Shown: positions 16,397-25,572, counted from the stretch's first letter. The stretch: 64,000 bases of DNA from Streptomyces sp. Je 1-332 (GCF_040730185.1 NZ_CP160402.1:1736001-1800000), one strand, 5' to 3'. Program-made: numbers and translations. The notes: generated by a model from the sequence alone, not told the origin.

Positions 16397-17787
16397 GCCG
16401 TAGCGCCAACAAGCCGCACGAGGTCGTCGAGCGCGCCCTCGAACTGTCCACCGCCGACGGCTGTGTCGTCATCGCCGACGAGCACTCGACCGCGAACCTG
16501 CGCTGGGCGGGCAACGCCCTGACCACGAACGGCGTCACCCGCGGCCGCACCCTCACCGTCATCGCGACCGTCGACGGCAAGGAGGGCACGGCGTCCGGCG
16601 TCGTCTCCCGGTCGGCCGTGACCGCCGCCGACCTCGAACCCCTGGTGCGTGCCGCCGAGCACGCCGCGCGCGGCGCGGGTCCCGCCGAGGACGCGCAGCC
16701 GCTGGTGGCCGGGGCCAAGGAGTCGGCGGACTTCGGGGACGCACCGCTCGCGACGTCCTCCGCGGTCTTCGACGACTTCGCCCCGGCGCTCGGCGAGGCG
16801 TTCGCCGCGGCCCGAGCGGGCGGACGCGAGCTGTACGGCTTCGCGAACCACGAACACACGACGAGCTACCTCGGTACGTCGACGGGGCTGCGGCTGCGGC
16901 ACGATCAGCCGAGCGGCACCCTGGAACTCAACGCCAAGTCCCCCGACCGCACCAAGTCCGCGTGGGCGGGCCGCGCGACCCGTGACTTCAAGGACGTGGA
17001 CCCGGCGGCGCTCGACGCTGAGCTCGCCAAGCGTCTGGGGTGGGCGCAGCGGCGCATCGACCTGCCGGCCGGGCGGTACGAGACGCTGCTGCCGCCGACC
17101 GCCGTCGCCGACCTGCTGATCTACCAGCTGTGGTCGGCGTCGGCCAGGGACGCCGCCGAGGGCCGGACGGTGTTCTCCAGGCCGGGCGGCGGCACCCGCG
17201 TCGGCGACCGCCTCGCCGAGCTGCCCCTGACGCTGCGCAGCGACCCGAACGAGCCGGGCCTTGAGTCCGCGCCGTTCGTGCTCGCGCACGCGTCGGGCGG
17301 CGACTCGTCCGTCTTCGACAACGGGCTGCCGCTGGCCGCCACCGACTGGATGCGCGCGGGCGAGCTCGCGCACCTGACCAGCACCCGGCACAGCGCGTCC
17401 CTGACCGGCCTGCCGGTGGCCCCCGCCATCGACAACCTCATCCTGGACGGCGGCACCGACCGCAGCTTGGAGGACATGGTCGCGGGCACGGAGCGCGGGC
17501 TGCTCCTGACCTGCCTCTGGTACATCCGCGAGGTCGACCCCGCGACCCTGCTGCTCACCGGGCTCACCCGGGACGGCGTCTACCTCGTCGAGAACGGCGA
17601 GGTCGTGGGCGAGGTGAACAACTTCCGCTTCAACGAGTCGCCGGTGGACCTGCTCTCGCGGGCCTCGGAGGCCGGCCGCACGGAGAAGACGCTGCCCAGG
17701 GAGTGGGGCGACTGGTTCACCAGGGCCGCGATGCCCGCCCTGCGCATCCCCGACTTCAACATGAGCTCGGTCAGCCAAGGCGTGTGA
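16393..17787 (+). CDS. tldE: TldE/PmbA-type metallopeptidase partner
   Basis: 464 residues of the same family as the upstream gene but without the HEXXXH motif, as expected for the non-catalytic TldE/PmbA subunit that forms the peptide tunnel. The C-terminal [19 protein letters not shown] and [12 protein letters not shown] blocks are typical. The start was placed at the ATG overlapping the tldD stop (ATGA), consistent with coupled translation and a 1:1 complex. Confidence 0.9.
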   Translation: MSRSANKPHEVVERALELSTADGCVVIADEHSTANLRWAGNALTTNGVTRGRTLTVIATVDGKEGTASGVVSRSAVTAADLEPLVRAAEHAARGAGPAEDAQPLVAGAKESADFGDAPLATSSAVFDDFAPALGEAFAAARAGGRELYGFANHEHTTSYLGTSTGLRLRHDQPSGTLELNAKSPDRTKSAWAGRATRDFKDVDPAALDAELAKRLGWAQRRIDLPAGRYETLLPPTAVADLLIYQLWSASARDAAEGRTVFSRPGGGTRVGDRLAELPLTLRSDPNEPGLESAPFVLAHASGGDSSVFDNGLPLAATDWMRAGELAHLTSTRHSASLTGLPVAPAIDNLILDGGTDRSLEDMVAGTERGLLLTCLWYIREVDPATLLLTGLTRDGVYLVENGEVVGEVNNFRFNESPVDLLSRASEAGRTEKTLPREWGDWFTRAAMPALRIPDFNMSSVSQGV

Positions 17788-17793
17788 CGCCCA

Positions 17794-17847
17794 TAGACTG
17801 GCCGGTACCGGCCAGAAACCTCAAGCCCTTCGACCGGCCAGAAACCT
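17794..17847 (+). promoter_or_regulatory. tyrS promoter and repeat-rich leader
   Basis: A -10-like TAGACT (17794-17799) is followed by an 18-bp perfect palindrome CTGGCCGGTACCGGCCAG (17798-17815). A 15-bp direct repeat ACCGGCCAGAAACCT occurs at 17807-17821 and 17833-17847, 26 bp apart. The second copy abuts the AAGGAG ribosome site of tyrS. This could be an operator or an RNA element; it does not resemble a T-box. Confidence 0.45.
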
Positions 17848-17866
17848 TTCAAGGAGACACAGGACC

Positions 17867-19135
17867 GTGACGGACATCGTCGACGAGCTGAAGTGGCGGG
17901 GCCTTTTCGCCCTGTCCACGGACGAAGATGCACTGCGCAAGGCGCTCGCGGACGGTCCCGTCACGTTCTATTGCGGCTTCGACCCGACCGCGGCCAGCCT
18001 GCACGTCGGGCACCTGGTGCAGGTCCTCACCGTCCGCAGGCTCCAGCAGGCGGGGCACCGCCCGCTCGCCCTGGTGGGCGGCGCCACGGGTCAGATCGGT
18101 GACCCGCGGCCGACCGCCGAGCGCACCCTGAACGACCCGGAGACGGTCGCGAACTGGGTGGCCCGGCTTCGCTCGCAGATCGAGCCGTTCCTGTCCTTCG
18201 AGGGCGAGAACGCCGCGACGATGGTCAACAACCTGGACTGGACCGCGGGCATGTCCGCGATCGAGTTCCTGCGGGACATCGGCAAGCACTTCCGTGTGAA
18301 CAAGATGCTGACCAAGGACTCCGTGGCCCGCCGCCTGGAGTCCCAGGAGGGCATCTCGTACACGGAGTTCAGCTACCAGCTGCTGCAGGGCATGGACTTC
18401 CTGGAGCTCTACCGTCGCTACGGCTGCACGCTGCAGACCGGTGGCAGCGACCAGTGGGGCAACCTCACCGCGGGCATCGACCTGATCCACCGCCTGGAGC
18501 CGGACGCCACGGTGCACGCCGTCGGCACGCCGCTGATGGTCAAGGCGGACGGCACCAAGTTCGGCAAGTCCGAGAGCGGCGCCGTCTGGCTCGACCCGCA
18601 GATGACCACGCCGTACGCGTTCTACCAGTTCTGGCTGAACGTGGACGACCGTGACGTCTCGACGTACATGCGCATCCTCAGCTTCAAGTCCCGCGAGGAG
18701 ATCGAGGAGATCGAGAAGCTCACCGAGGAGCGCCCGCAGGCCCGTGCGGCCCAGCGCGCGCTCGCCGAGGAGCTGACGACGCTGGTGCACGGCGCCGACC
18801 AGTGCGCCGCGGTCATCGCCGCGTCCAAGGCGCTGTTCGGCCAGGGTGAGCTCGGTGACCTCGACGAGGCGACGCTGAGCGCGGCCCTCTCCGAGCTGCC
18901 GCGCGTCCAGGTCACGGAGCTCGGCCCGGTGGTGGACCTCCTCGCGGAGGTCGGCCTGGTGGCGAGCAAGTCCGCGGCCCGGCGCACGGTCAAGGAGGGC
19001 GGGGCCTACGTGAACAACACGAAGGTCGCATCCGAGGACGCCGTCCCGTCCCGCGACGAGCTCCTGCACGGGCGCTGGCTCGTGCTGCGCCGCGGCAAGA
19101 AGAACCTGGCGGCCGTCGAGGTCACCGCGGGCTGA
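17867..19135 (+). CDS. tyrS: Tyrosyl-tRNA synthetase
   Basis: 422 residues, normal for bacterial TyrRS. The class I signature is LHVGHLV (HIGH) near residue 45 and KFGKS (KMSKS) near 228. The C-terminal S4 RNA-binding domain (about 350-415, [17 protein letters not shown]) completes it. It charges tRNA-Tyr in the cytoplasm. The GTG start has AAGGAG about 11 nt upstream. It has its own promoter and terminator. Confidence 0.97.
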   Translation: MTDIVDELKWRGLFALSTDEDALRKALADGPVTFYCGFDPTAASLHVGHLVQVLTVRRLQQAGHRPLALVGGATGQIGDPRPTAERTLNDPETVANWVARLRSQIEPFLSFEGENAATMVNNLDWTAGMSAIEFLRDIGKHFRVNKMLTKDSVARRLESQEGISYTEFSYQLLQGMDFLELYRRYGCTLQTGGSDQWGNLTAGIDLIHRLEPDATVHAVGTPLMVKADGTKFGKSESGAVWLDPQMTTPYAFYQFWLNVDDRDVSTYMRILSFKSREEIEEIEKLTEERPQARAAQRALAEELTTLVHGADQCAAVIAASKALFGQGELGDLDEATLSAALSELPRVQVTELGPVVDLLAEVGLVASKSAARRTVKEGGAYVNNTKVASEDAVPSRDELLHGRWLVLRRGKKNLAAVEVTAG

Positions 19136-19159
19136 CCCGCGGCACCGTAGGCGCGCGTG

Positions 19160-19186
19160 AGGGGCCGGCCCGACGGACCGGCCCCT
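19160..19186. terminator. Terminator between tyrS and GlsB-like gene
   Basis: AGGGGCCGG (19160-19168) and CCGGCCCCT (19178-19186) form a 9-bp stem with a 9-nt loop between two convergent genes. Confidence 0.75.
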
Positions 19187-19209
19187 TCCGCACGCCGCGT
19201 ACGGGCAGG

Positions 19210-19485
19210 TCAGGCGCGTTGCCTGTTGCCCTTGATCATCTTGTACGCCATGTCTCCGACGCCGACGACGACGAGGGCCGCCACGAGCTGCAGGGCGTGC
19301 CGCCCCCAGTCGATGCCCTTGGTGTCCTCGATGCCGAACGCGGAGGCAAGCGAGTTGCCGATGATCGCGCCGATGATGCCGAAGATCGTGGTCAGCCAGA
19401 GCGGACTGTGCTGCTTCCCGGGCAGGATCGCCTTGGCGATCAGTCCCAGCACGAATCCCACGATGATGGCCCACAACCAGCTCAT
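19210..19485 (-). CDS. GlsB/YeaQ/YmgE family stress membrane protein
   Basis: 91 residues with three hydrophobic segments: the N-terminal MSWLWAIIVGFVLGLIAKAI, the Gly-rich TTIFGIIGAIIGN and a third at about 67-85. This is typical of transglycosylase-associated/GlsB small membrane proteins induced by envelope or general stress. The ATG at 19485 has GAGGAGG about 6 nt upstream and is far better than the in-frame start at 19593. The exact function of the family is unknown. Confidence 0.88.
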   Translation of the reverse strand: MSWLWAIIVGFVLGLIAKAILPGKQHSPLWLTTIFGIIGAIIGNSLASAFGIEDTKGIDWGRHALQLVAALVVVGVGDMAYKMIKGNRQRA

Positions 19486-19700
19486 AGCTGCCTCCTCGTT
19501 CGGCTCAACATGAGCATTACGGCAAGTCTCGACCGATCCTCCATACGGCGCATGTCGGGCACCCCCATACGTGGCATGACGCAGACAGGACACCGAGAAG
19601 AGGCCCGCCCCGGTCTCGAAGGCTGCGCAGCCCAGGCGTAACGTGGAGCGGGTCCGGGCCGGGGAGCGCCCGGCTTCTTGTGAGCAGGCGGTGGAATGTG

Positions 19701-20090
19701 ATGCGGAAGCAGAGCGGCGCCCAGGTCTTCCGGATCACAGGGGCCCGGCAGTCACTCGCGGACGACGTGCGCGGCCGGCAGCGGCGGTACGTGATCTCGA
19801 TGTCGATCCGTACTCTTTCGGTCATTGCCGCGGCGGTGCTGTGGAACGTCGAGCGGCATGTCGCCTTCGTCGCCCTGGTGCTCGGCATCCTCCTCCCGTA
19901 CATCTCCGTGGTGATCGCCAACGCGGGCCGGGAGAACGCCCCTTCACTGCCGTCGACCTTCGTACCGGCGCCGTCCCGGCCGATGCTCGCGCCACCGCCC
20001 CTGCGTACCGAGTCCCCGGAACCCGTCCCGGAAGCGGGCGCGGGCCCCGAGACGGGCGAGCCCAACGCTCCGTACGGCCACCAGAACTGA
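19701..20090 (+). CDS. DUF3099 domain membrane protein
   Basis: 129 residues. The N-terminal motif QVFRITGARQSLADDVRGRQ and two adjacent hydrophobic segments (about 35-75) define DUF3099, an actinobacterial family of unknown function. The C-terminal 50 residues are Pro/Glu-rich and probably disordered. The ATG at 19701 has GTGGA upstream; an in-frame GTG at 19680 is an alternative. Divergent from the GlsB-like gene. Confidence 0.82.
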   Translation: MRKQSGAQVFRITGARQSLADDVRGRQRRYVISMSIRTLSVIAAAVLWNVERHVAFVALVLGILLPYISVVIANAGRENAPSLPSTFVPAPSRPMLAPPPLRTESPEPVPEAGAGPETGEPNAPYGHQN

Positions 20091-20140
20091 CCGTCGACGT
20101 TGCGCCAAGCTCAAGAAAAGCTCAGATCAATCATGTAGTT

Positions 20141-20157
20141 CCGGTGCCAGGCACCGG
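20141..20157. promoter_or_regulatory. Operator-like palindrome upstream of 6C RNA
   Basis: CCGGTGCC-A-GGCACCGG is a perfect 17-bp palindrome. It lies about 12-28 bp upstream of a -10-like CATACT (20169-20174) that precedes the 6C RNA, overlapping where a -35 element would be. This suits a dimeric repressor or activator controlling the small RNA. Confidence 0.45.
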
Positions 20158-20180
20158 GTCCCCCATGACATACTTCGTAC

Positions 20181-20256
20181 GCGCTCCGCATCCCCCGTCG
20201 GAGCGACAGACCGACGCCGGGCAGCTCCCCCCGTGGCTGCTCGGCGTCGCCTTGTT
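20181..20256 (+). ncRNA. 6C small RNA
   Basis: Two stem-loops with C-rich loops match the actinobacterial 6C RNA motif. Hairpin 1: CGCTCCG (20182-20188) with CGGAGCG (20199-20205), loop CATCCCCCGT. Hairpin 2: 20212-20225 with 20236-20249, 14 bp including one G-U pair, loop TCCCCCCGTG, followed by CCTTGTTTT as an intrinsic terminator. Loops of this kind can pair with G-rich ribosome binding sites, and the mycobacterial relative (B11/6C) represses targets that way. The 5' end near 20180 is inferred from the CATACT -10 element. Targets are unknown. Confidence 0.85.
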
Positions 20257-20279
20257 TTGAACGCACTTGGACGTTACTC

Positions 20280-20495
20280 GTGAGCGACGAAACACCGATC
20301 TGTTCCGCCAAGGGCTGCCGCGCCGCCGCGGTGTGGGTGCTCGCGTGGAACAACCCGAAGATCCACACCCCGGAGCGCCGCAAGACGTGGCTCGCCTGTG
20401 CGGAACACCGCGAGCACCTCTCTCAATTCCTGGGCGTACGCAGCATGTTGAAGGACGTCGTGCCGCTCGCCGAGTGGGAAGCCCCGGAGAGCTAG
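20280..20495 (+). CDS. Small conserved Cys/His-rich protein
   Basis: 71 residues from a GTG. Cysteines at ICSAKGC and LACAEHREH (CxxxxC and CxxH spacing) suggest a small metal-binding fold, but no named family is recognised. It starts 24 nt after the 6C RNA terminator, with no strong ribosome site, so it may be leaderless or depend on read-through of that terminator. It is convergent with moaA. Confidence 0.65.
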   Translation: MSDETPICSAKGCRAAAVWVLAWNNPKIHTPERRKTWLACAEHREHLSQFLGVRSMLKDVVPLAEWEAPES

Positions 20496-20514
20496 CGCGC
20501 GAGAGCTCGCGCGC
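20495..20514. terminator. Convergent hairpin before moaA stop
   Basis: GCGCGCGAG (20495-20503) and CTCGCGCGC (20506-20514) form a 9-bp stem with a 2-nt loop between two convergent stop codons. Confidence 0.6.
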
Positions 20515-20515
20515 C

Positions 20516-21532
20516 CTAGCCGCCGATCGCCGACATCGGGCGGTCGGGCTGCAGGAACGTCGGGTCGTCGAGGCCCGAGCCCGCCTTCTTGCCCCACATC
20601 GCGAGCTTCCATATGCGCGCGATCGCCTCGTCCGAGCCGGCTGCGTCGTCGGCGCTGTCCTCCCGATTGGCCCGCAGGGCCGCCCTCAGGTCGGTCTCCT
20701 CCGTGGCGAACAGGCAGGTGCGGACCTGGCCGTCGGCCGTGAGCCGGGTGCGGTCGCAGGCCGAGCAGAACGGGCGGGTGACGGAGGCGATGACGCCGAC
20801 GCGATGCGGGCCGCCGTCCACGAGCCAGCGCTCGGCCGGCGCGGAGCCGCGCTCGCCGGAACCCTCCTCGGTGAGCTCGAAGCGCGTACGCAGCGACTGC
20901 AGGATGTCACCGGCGGTGATCATGCCGTCGCGCTTCCAGCCGTGCTGGGCGTCCAGGGGCATCTGCTCGATGAACCGCAGTTCGTAGTCGTTCTCGACGG
21001 CCCAGGCGAGGAGGTCGGGGGCCTCGTCGTCGTTCAGGCCCGGCATCAGGACCGTGTTCACCTTGACCGGGGTCAGGCCCGCGTCACGGGCCGCTTCCAG
21101 GCCCTCCAGGACGTCCTTGTGGCGGTCGCGGCGGGTGAGGGTCTTGAAGACGTCCGGGCGCAGCGTGTCCAGGGAGACGTTCACCCGGTCGAGGCCCGCG
21201 GCCTTGAGGGCGGCGGCGGTGCGCTTGAGGCCGATGCCGTTCGTCGTCAGGGACATCCGGGGGCGCGGCTCCAGCTGGGCACAGCGCTCGACGATGCCGA
21301 CGAGGCCGGGGCGCAGGAGCGGCTCGCCACCGGTGAAGCGGACCTCGGTGATGCCGAGCTGCGTCACGGCGATCCGGATGAGGCGGACGATCTCGTCGTC
21401 GCTGAGGAGCTCGGACTTGGACAGCCACTGCAGGCCTTCTTCGGGCATGCAGTACGTGCACCGCAGATTGCACTTGTCGGTCAGCGAAACCCGCAGATCG
21501 GTGGCCACTCGGCCGTAGGTGTCGATGAGCAC
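20516..21532 (-). CDS. moaA: GTP 3',8-cyclase, molybdenum cofactor synthesis
   Basis: 338 residues. The radical-SAM cluster motif C21-x3-C25-x2-C28 (DKCNLRCTYC) is at the N-terminus. The second FeS cluster cysteines lie in PFCSACDRTRL and RTCLF, and the essential C-terminal Gly-Gly is present. It converts GTP to the 3',8-cyclo intermediate in the first step of molybdopterin synthesis. The start is GTG. It stands alone here, with no other moa genes in the window. Confidence 0.95.
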   Translation of the reverse strand: MLIDTYGRVATDLRVSLTDKCNLRCTYCMPEEGLQWLSKSELLSDDEIVRLIRIAVTQLGITEVRFTGGEPLLRPGLVGIVERCAQLEPRPRMSLTTNGIGLKRTAAALKAAGLDRVNVSLDTLRPDVFKTLTRRDRHKDVLEGLEAARDAGLTPVKVNTVLMPGLNDDEAPDLLAWAVENDYELRFIEQMPLDAQHGWKRDGMITAGDILQSLRTRFELTEEGSGERGSAPAERWLVDGGPHRVGVIASVTRPFCSACDRTRLTADGQVRTCLFATEETDLRAALRANREDSADDAAGSDEAIARIWKLAMWGKKAGSGLDDPTFLQPDRPMSAIGG

Positions 21533-21634
21533 GTGGGCCCCCTCCCTGATCCTGTTCAGCCGTTCGGTCCAGATAACACGAGCCTACGTGACGGGACCGA
21601 CAGTGAGGGGGGCCCGATCCCACGAGGAGCGGTA

Positions 21635-21677
21635 CGGCCGCGTCGTAGAGATCTACCAACGATCTACGACGCGGCCG
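21635..21677 (-). terminator. Terminator after acetate symporter operon
   Basis: A 15-bp perfect stem (21635-21649 with 21663-21677, CGGCCGCGTCGTAGA) with a 13-nt loop just beyond the symporter stop, in the gap before moaA. Confidence 0.8.
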
Positions 21678-21711
21678 CTGACCTGCGTGTTTCAGGCGGA
21701 ACCGAGGAGGA

Positions 21712-23346
21712 TCAGTGGGCTCCGGTTCCCGTCAGGGACCGTACCTCCAGCTCCGCGTACTTGCCCTTGTCCGCCTCCTCCTTCGACAGCAGCGTGCCGA
21801 GCCAGCCGAGCAGGAAGCCCAGCGGGATGGAGATCAGGCCCGGGTTCTCCAGCGGGAAGAAGTCGAAGTTCGCGTCGGGGAACATCGAGGTGGGCTTGCC
21901 CGAGACGACCGGCGAGAACAGCACCAGGCCGACCGCGGCGATCAGTCCGCCGTAGATGGACCAGAGCGCGCCCTGCGTGGTGAACCGCTTCCAGAAGAGG
22001 CTGTAGAGGATCGTCGGCAGGTTCGCGGAGGCCGCGACGGCGAAGGCGAGGGCGACCAGGCCCGCCACGTTGAGGTCACGGGCCAGGGCGCCGAGGGCGA
22101 TGGAGACGATGCCGATGAAGACGGTCGACCAGCGGGCGGCCTTCATCTCCTCCTTCTCGGTGGCCTTGCCCTTGCGGATGACGTTCGCGTAGATGTCGTG
22201 CGCGAACGAGGACGACGAGGCCAGGGTGAGGCCCGCGACGACCGCGAGGATCGTGGCGAAGGCGACCGCGGAGATCACCGCGAGCAGGATCGCGCCGCCG
22301 GTGGAGTCGCCACCGCCGCCGATCTCCAGGGCGGCGAGCGGTGCCGCGGTGTTGCCCGCCTTGTTCGAGGCGATGATGTCGCCGGGCTTGAGCAGGGCGG
22401 CGGCGCCGAAGCCGAGGACGATCGTCATCAGGTAGAAGGAGCCGATGATGCCGATCGCCCAGTTCACGGACTTACGCGCGGCCTTGGCCGTCGGCACCGT
22501 GTAGAAGCGGATCAGGATGTGCGGCAGTCCCGCGGTGCCGAGCACCAGGGCGATGCCGAGCGAGAGGAAGTCCAGCTTCGAGGTGCCGCTCACGCCGTAC
22601 TTGAGACCGGGCTCCAGGAAGGCCGAACCCTTGCCGCTGTTGGAGGCGGCGGTGCCGAGCAGGTCGGAGACGTTGAAGTTGAACTTCAGCAGGATCAGGA
22701 AGGTGATCAGGATGGTGCCCGCGATGAGCAGCACGGCCTTGACCATCTGCACCCAGGTGGTGCCCTTCATGCCGCCGATGGTGACGTAGACGATCATCAG
22801 GACGCCGACGAGGGCGACGATCAGGATCTTGCCCGCGTCGCTGGTGATGCCGAGCAGCAGCGAGACCAGGACGCCCGCGCCCGCCATCTGCGCGAGCAGG
22901 TAGAAGATCGAGACGACGATCGTGGAGGTGCCCGCGGCGGTGCGCACCGGACGCTGGCGCATCCGGAAGGCCAGCACGTCGCCCATCGTGTAGCGGCCGG
23001 AGTTGCGCAGCGGCTCGGCGACCAGGAGCAGCGCCACCAGCCAGGCGACGAGGAAGCCGATGGAGTAGAGGAAGCCGTCGTACCCGAAGAGCGCGATGGC
23101 GCCCGCGATGCCGAGGAAGGAGGCGGCGGACATGTAGTCGCCGGAGATCGCCAGGCCGTTCTGGAAGCCGGTGAACTGGCGGCCGCCCGCGTAGAAGTCG
23201 GCGGCGCTCTTGGTCTGGCGTCCGGCCCAGACGGTGATGAAGAGGGTCGCGACGACGAAGGCCGCGAAGAGGCTGATGATCAGCGCACGGTGCTCGGAGG
23301 CGTCGGAGGCCGCGGCCAGGACAGTGGTGTTCAGCGCGGGGCTCAT
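21712..23346 (-). CDS. actP: Cation/acetate symporter (sodium:solute symporter family)
   Basis: 544 residues with about thirteen membrane segments. Family motifs include SAADFYAGGR, GLAISGDYMSAASFLGIAG and the sodium-site region RFYTVPTAKAARKS. ActP/MctC-type carriers import acetate and other short monocarboxylates. The start was placed at the ATG overlapping the upstream DUF485 stop (ATGA), the usual two-gene arrangement for this family. A terminator follows. Confidence 0.9.
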   Translation of the reverse strand: MSPALNTTVLAAASDASEHRALIISLFAAFVVATLFITVWAGRQTKSAADFYAGGRQFTGFQNGLAISGDYMSAASFLGIAGAIALFGYDGFLYSIGFLVAWLVALLLVAEPLRNSGRYTMGDVLAFRMRQRPVRTAAGTSTIVVSIFYLLAQMAGAGVLVSLLLGITSDAGKILIVALVGVLMIVYVTIGGMKGTTWVQMVKAVLLIAGTILITFLILLKFNFNVSDLLGTAASNSGKGSAFLEPGLKYGVSGTSKLDFLSLGIALVLGTAGLPHILIRFYTVPTAKAARKSVNWAIGIIGSFYLMTIVLGFGAAALLKPGDIIASNKAGNTAAPLAALEIGGGGDSTGGAILLAVISAVAFATILAVVAGLTLASSSSFAHDIYANVIRKGKATEKEEMKAARWSTVFIGIVSIALGALARDLNVAGLVALAFAVAASANLPTILYSLFWKRFTTQGALWSIYGGLIAAVGLVLFSPVVSGKPTSMFPDANFDFFPLENPGLISIPLGFLLGWLGTLLSKEEADKGKYAELEVRSLTGTGAH

Positions 23347-23762
23347 GCGCCGCCCTCCATACGGGACTTGATCGCGTCGGCCCTGGGGTCGAGCTTGGTG
23401 GCCGCGTGGCGGGAGTACCACCAGGCGATGAGGAACGTGGTCAGGAACTGCCCGAGGCCGAGGACAAGGGCGACGTTGATGTTGCCGAAGAGCTTGGTGC
23501 CCATGAAGTCGCCCGCGTAGTTGGAGAGCAGGACGTACACGAGGTACCAGGCGATGAAGGCGATGGTCAGCGGGAAGGCGAAGGAGCGGTGCGCCTTGCG
23601 GAGTTCACCGAACTCGGGGCTCGCTTGCTCCTGGAGGAACTCTTCCGTGGACGGCGCGTGCGGAGCGGGGGCTTCTCCGTCCTTGGACGGTGGGGATGCA
23701 TCGGGGGCCACGGAGTCTTCTCCTCGTGGTGCGGGTGCGGTGGGGACGGACAGCTGATCCAT
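23343..23762 (-). CDS. DUF485 membrane protein, symporter partner
   Basis: 139 residues. A disordered Pro/Ala-rich N-terminus (1-40) precedes the DUF485 core: FGELRKAHRSFAFPLTIAF, then two membrane helices (about 65-85 and 98-120). DUF485 genes almost always sit directly upstream of an acetate/solute symporter, as here, and the two overlap by 4 bp. It is a likely accessory subunit of the carrier. Confidence 0.88.
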   Translation of the reverse strand: MDQLSVPTAPAPRGEDSVAPDASPPSKDGEAPAPHAPSTEEFLQEQASPEFGELRKAHRSFAFPLTIAFIAWYLVYVLLSNYAGDFMGTKLFGNINVALVLGLGQFLTTFLIAWWYSRHAATKLDPRADAIKSRMEGGA

Positions 23763-23782
23763 TGGCTCTCTCTGATCCGGCA

Positions 23783-23819
23783 GTGACGCGGATCACGTGA
23801 GCCACGGATGGCGATGCTA
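23783..23819 (-). promoter_or_regulatory. Putative promoter and Crp-like site of symporter operon
   Basis: On the minus strand a -10-like TAGCAT (23814-23819) is followed downstream by GTGA-CGCGGA-TCAC (23783-23796), close to the Crp half-site pair. It lies between the promoter and the DUF485 start, a position suited to repression or modulation by a cAMP receptor protein. Confidence 0.4.
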
Positions 23820-23981
23820 AGGCCATGGGACGTGATCCGACAGGGGTCGATGTTGCTTCCGTTACCTGTTCAACGTCTCGGCGGCGCGCCCGGCGCGGGG
23901 TTACGCGTCGTTTTCTTCCGGAATCCATTGCTGGCCTGGGAGTTCGGGGGATAGCTTCACCCTGCACACCCCGTCATGTAC

Positions 23982-24010
23982 CTGCCCGATCACTAGATGT
24001 GTTCGGGCAG
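23982..24010. promoter_or_regulatory. Inverted repeat before protease genes
   Basis: CTGCCCGA (23982-23989) and TCGGGCAG (24003-24010) with an inner CAC/GTG pair form an interrupted palindrome, 30 bp upstream of the first subtilisin-like gene. Possible operator or leader hairpin. Confidence 0.4.
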
Positions 24011-24039
24011 TTCACGTATCCGGATGATGTGGAGATCCC

Positions 24040-25572
24040 ATGGCTCATCTGCGTTCCAGACGTCGCATCGCCCTCACCGTGCCCCTCGGCATCGCGCTCG
24101 CGGCGTCGGTCGGTTTCGCTCCCGGCGTCGCGACCGCGGCCCCCGACGCACCCGCCACCGCGTCGGCGAAGGCCGAGGCCCCGAAGCTCGCGTACGTCGT
24201 CAACACCCGCACGGACTCCAAGACGATCGCGTACGTCAAGAAGGCGATCGCCAGGGCGGACGGCACCGTCGTCGTCACGTACCCGAAGATCGGCGTCATC
24301 GTCGTGCACTCGGCCAACCCCGACTTCGGCAAGCAGCTGCGCAAGGTGAAGGGGGTCAAGTCCGCGGGCGCGACCCGTACCTCGCCCCTGACGGCCGCGG
24401 GCACCACGGAGGAGGGCGCACCGACCCTCCTGTCGAAGTCCGAGGCCAAGTCGCTGAAGGCGAAAGCAGTTGCGGGCACCGAGCCCCTCGAAGCGGACCA
24501 GTGGGATCTGCGCGCGATAGGCGCCGACAAGGCGGCGAAGATCAACCCGGGCAGCAAGAAGGTCACCGTCGGCGTCATCGACACCGGAGTCGACGACACC
24601 CACCCGGACCTCGCGCCCACCTTCTCGGCCTCCCAGTCGGCGAGCTGTGTCGGCGGCAAGGCGGACACCTCTCCCGGCGCCTGGCGCCCGGAGAAGCCGG
24701 AGCACTACCACGGCACGCACGTGGCGGGCGAGATAGCCGCCGCCCGCAACAACGTGGGTGTCGCGGGTGTCGCCCCCGGTGTGAAGGTCGCGGGCATCAA
24801 GGTGGCCGACCCGGTCAGTGAGCTGTTCTACCCGGAAAGCGTCGTCTGCGCGTTCGTGTTCGCCGCCGACAAGGGCATCGAGATCACGAACAACAGCTAC
24901 TACGTGGACCCGTGGCTCTACAACTGCATGGACGACCCGGACCAGCGGGCCATCGTCGACGCGGTCAACCGCGCCCAGCTGTACGCCCAGAAGAAGGGCA
25001 CCCTGAACCTCGCCTCCGCAGGCAACTCCAACCACGACCTCGCCGCCGACGAGATCCTGGACGACTCGAGCCCGGACGACTCGACGCCGGTGCCGCGCAC
25101 CATCGACCCCTCCGAGTGCTTCGACCTCCCGACGCAGCTGCCGGGTGTCGTCACGGTCAGCGCGACGGGCGTGCAGAACCTCAAGTCGTACTACTCGACG
25201 TACGGCAAGGGCGTCATCGACGTCGCTGCCCCGGGCGGCGACGCACGCCAGATCCCGGCCGACACCCCGTCGAAGAACGGCCGCATCCTCTCCACGATGC
25301 CGGGCAACCAGTACGGCTGGCTGCAGGGCACCTCGATGGCGTCGCCGCACGCGTCGGGCGTGGCCGCGCTCCTGAAGTCGACGCACCCCAAGGCGAGCCC
25401 CGCCGAGCTCCAGCGGCTGCTCAAGAAGCAGGCCGACAACCCGGGCTGCCCGACGGAGCCGTACGACCCGGACGGTGACGGCAAGGTCGACGCTGTCTGC
25501 GAGGGCTCCAAGAACAAGAACGGCTTCTACGGCAGCGGGATCGTCGACGCGCTCGACGCCGTGAAGAAGTGA
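24040..25572 (+). CDS. Secreted subtilisin-like serine protease (S8)
   Basis: 510 residues. A signal peptide (about 1-38, basic start, ending GVATAAP) and an inhibitor-like propeptide region (about 45-120) precede an S8 catalytic domain with Asp in VIDTGVDDTHPD, His in YHGTHVAGE and Ser in QGTSMASPHASG. Near the C-terminus DPDGDGKVDA resembles a calcium-binding loop. It should be exported and degrade extracellular protein. The start has GGAG 7 nt upstream. It is followed by a close paralogue. Confidence 0.92.
   Translation: MAHLRSRRRIALTVPLGIALAASVGFAPGVATAAPDAPATASAKAEAPKLAYVVNTRTDSKTIAYVKKAIARADGTVVVTYPKIGVIVVHSANPDFGKQLRKVKGVKSAGATRTSPLTAAGTTEEGAPTLLSKSEAKSLKAKAVAGTEPLEADQWDLRAIGADKAAKINPGSKKVTVGVIDTGVDDTHPDLAPTFSASQSASCVGGKADTSPGAWRPEKPEHYHGTHVAGEIAAARNNVGVAGVAPGVKVAGIKVADPVSELFYPESVVCAFVFAADKGIEITNNSYYVDPWLYNCMDDPDQRAIVDAVNRAQLYAQKKGTLNLASAGNSNHDLAADEILDDSSPDDSTPVPRTIDPSECFDLPTQLPGVVTVSATGVQNLKSYYSTYGKGVIDVAAPGGDARQIPADTPSKNGRILSTMPGNQYGWLQGTSMASPHASGVAALLKSTHPKASPAELQRLLKKQADNPGCPTEPYDPDGDGKVDAVCEGSKNKNGFYGSGIVDALDAVKK

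Noticed and set aside
14873..17787. RiPP gene cluster signalled by tldD/tldE
   Set aside because: No precursor peptide, cyclase or exporter genes are found nearby; the pair is a common housekeeping locus.
17788..17866. T-box upstream of tyrS
   Set aside because: The leader is under 80 nt and lacks the T-box sequence and specifier loop; only palindromes and direct repeats are seen.
21715..23520. 601-codon plus-strand frame rich in Asp, Glu and Arg
   Set aside because: Antisense to the acetate symporter; charged low-complexity translation is typical of opposite-strand frames.
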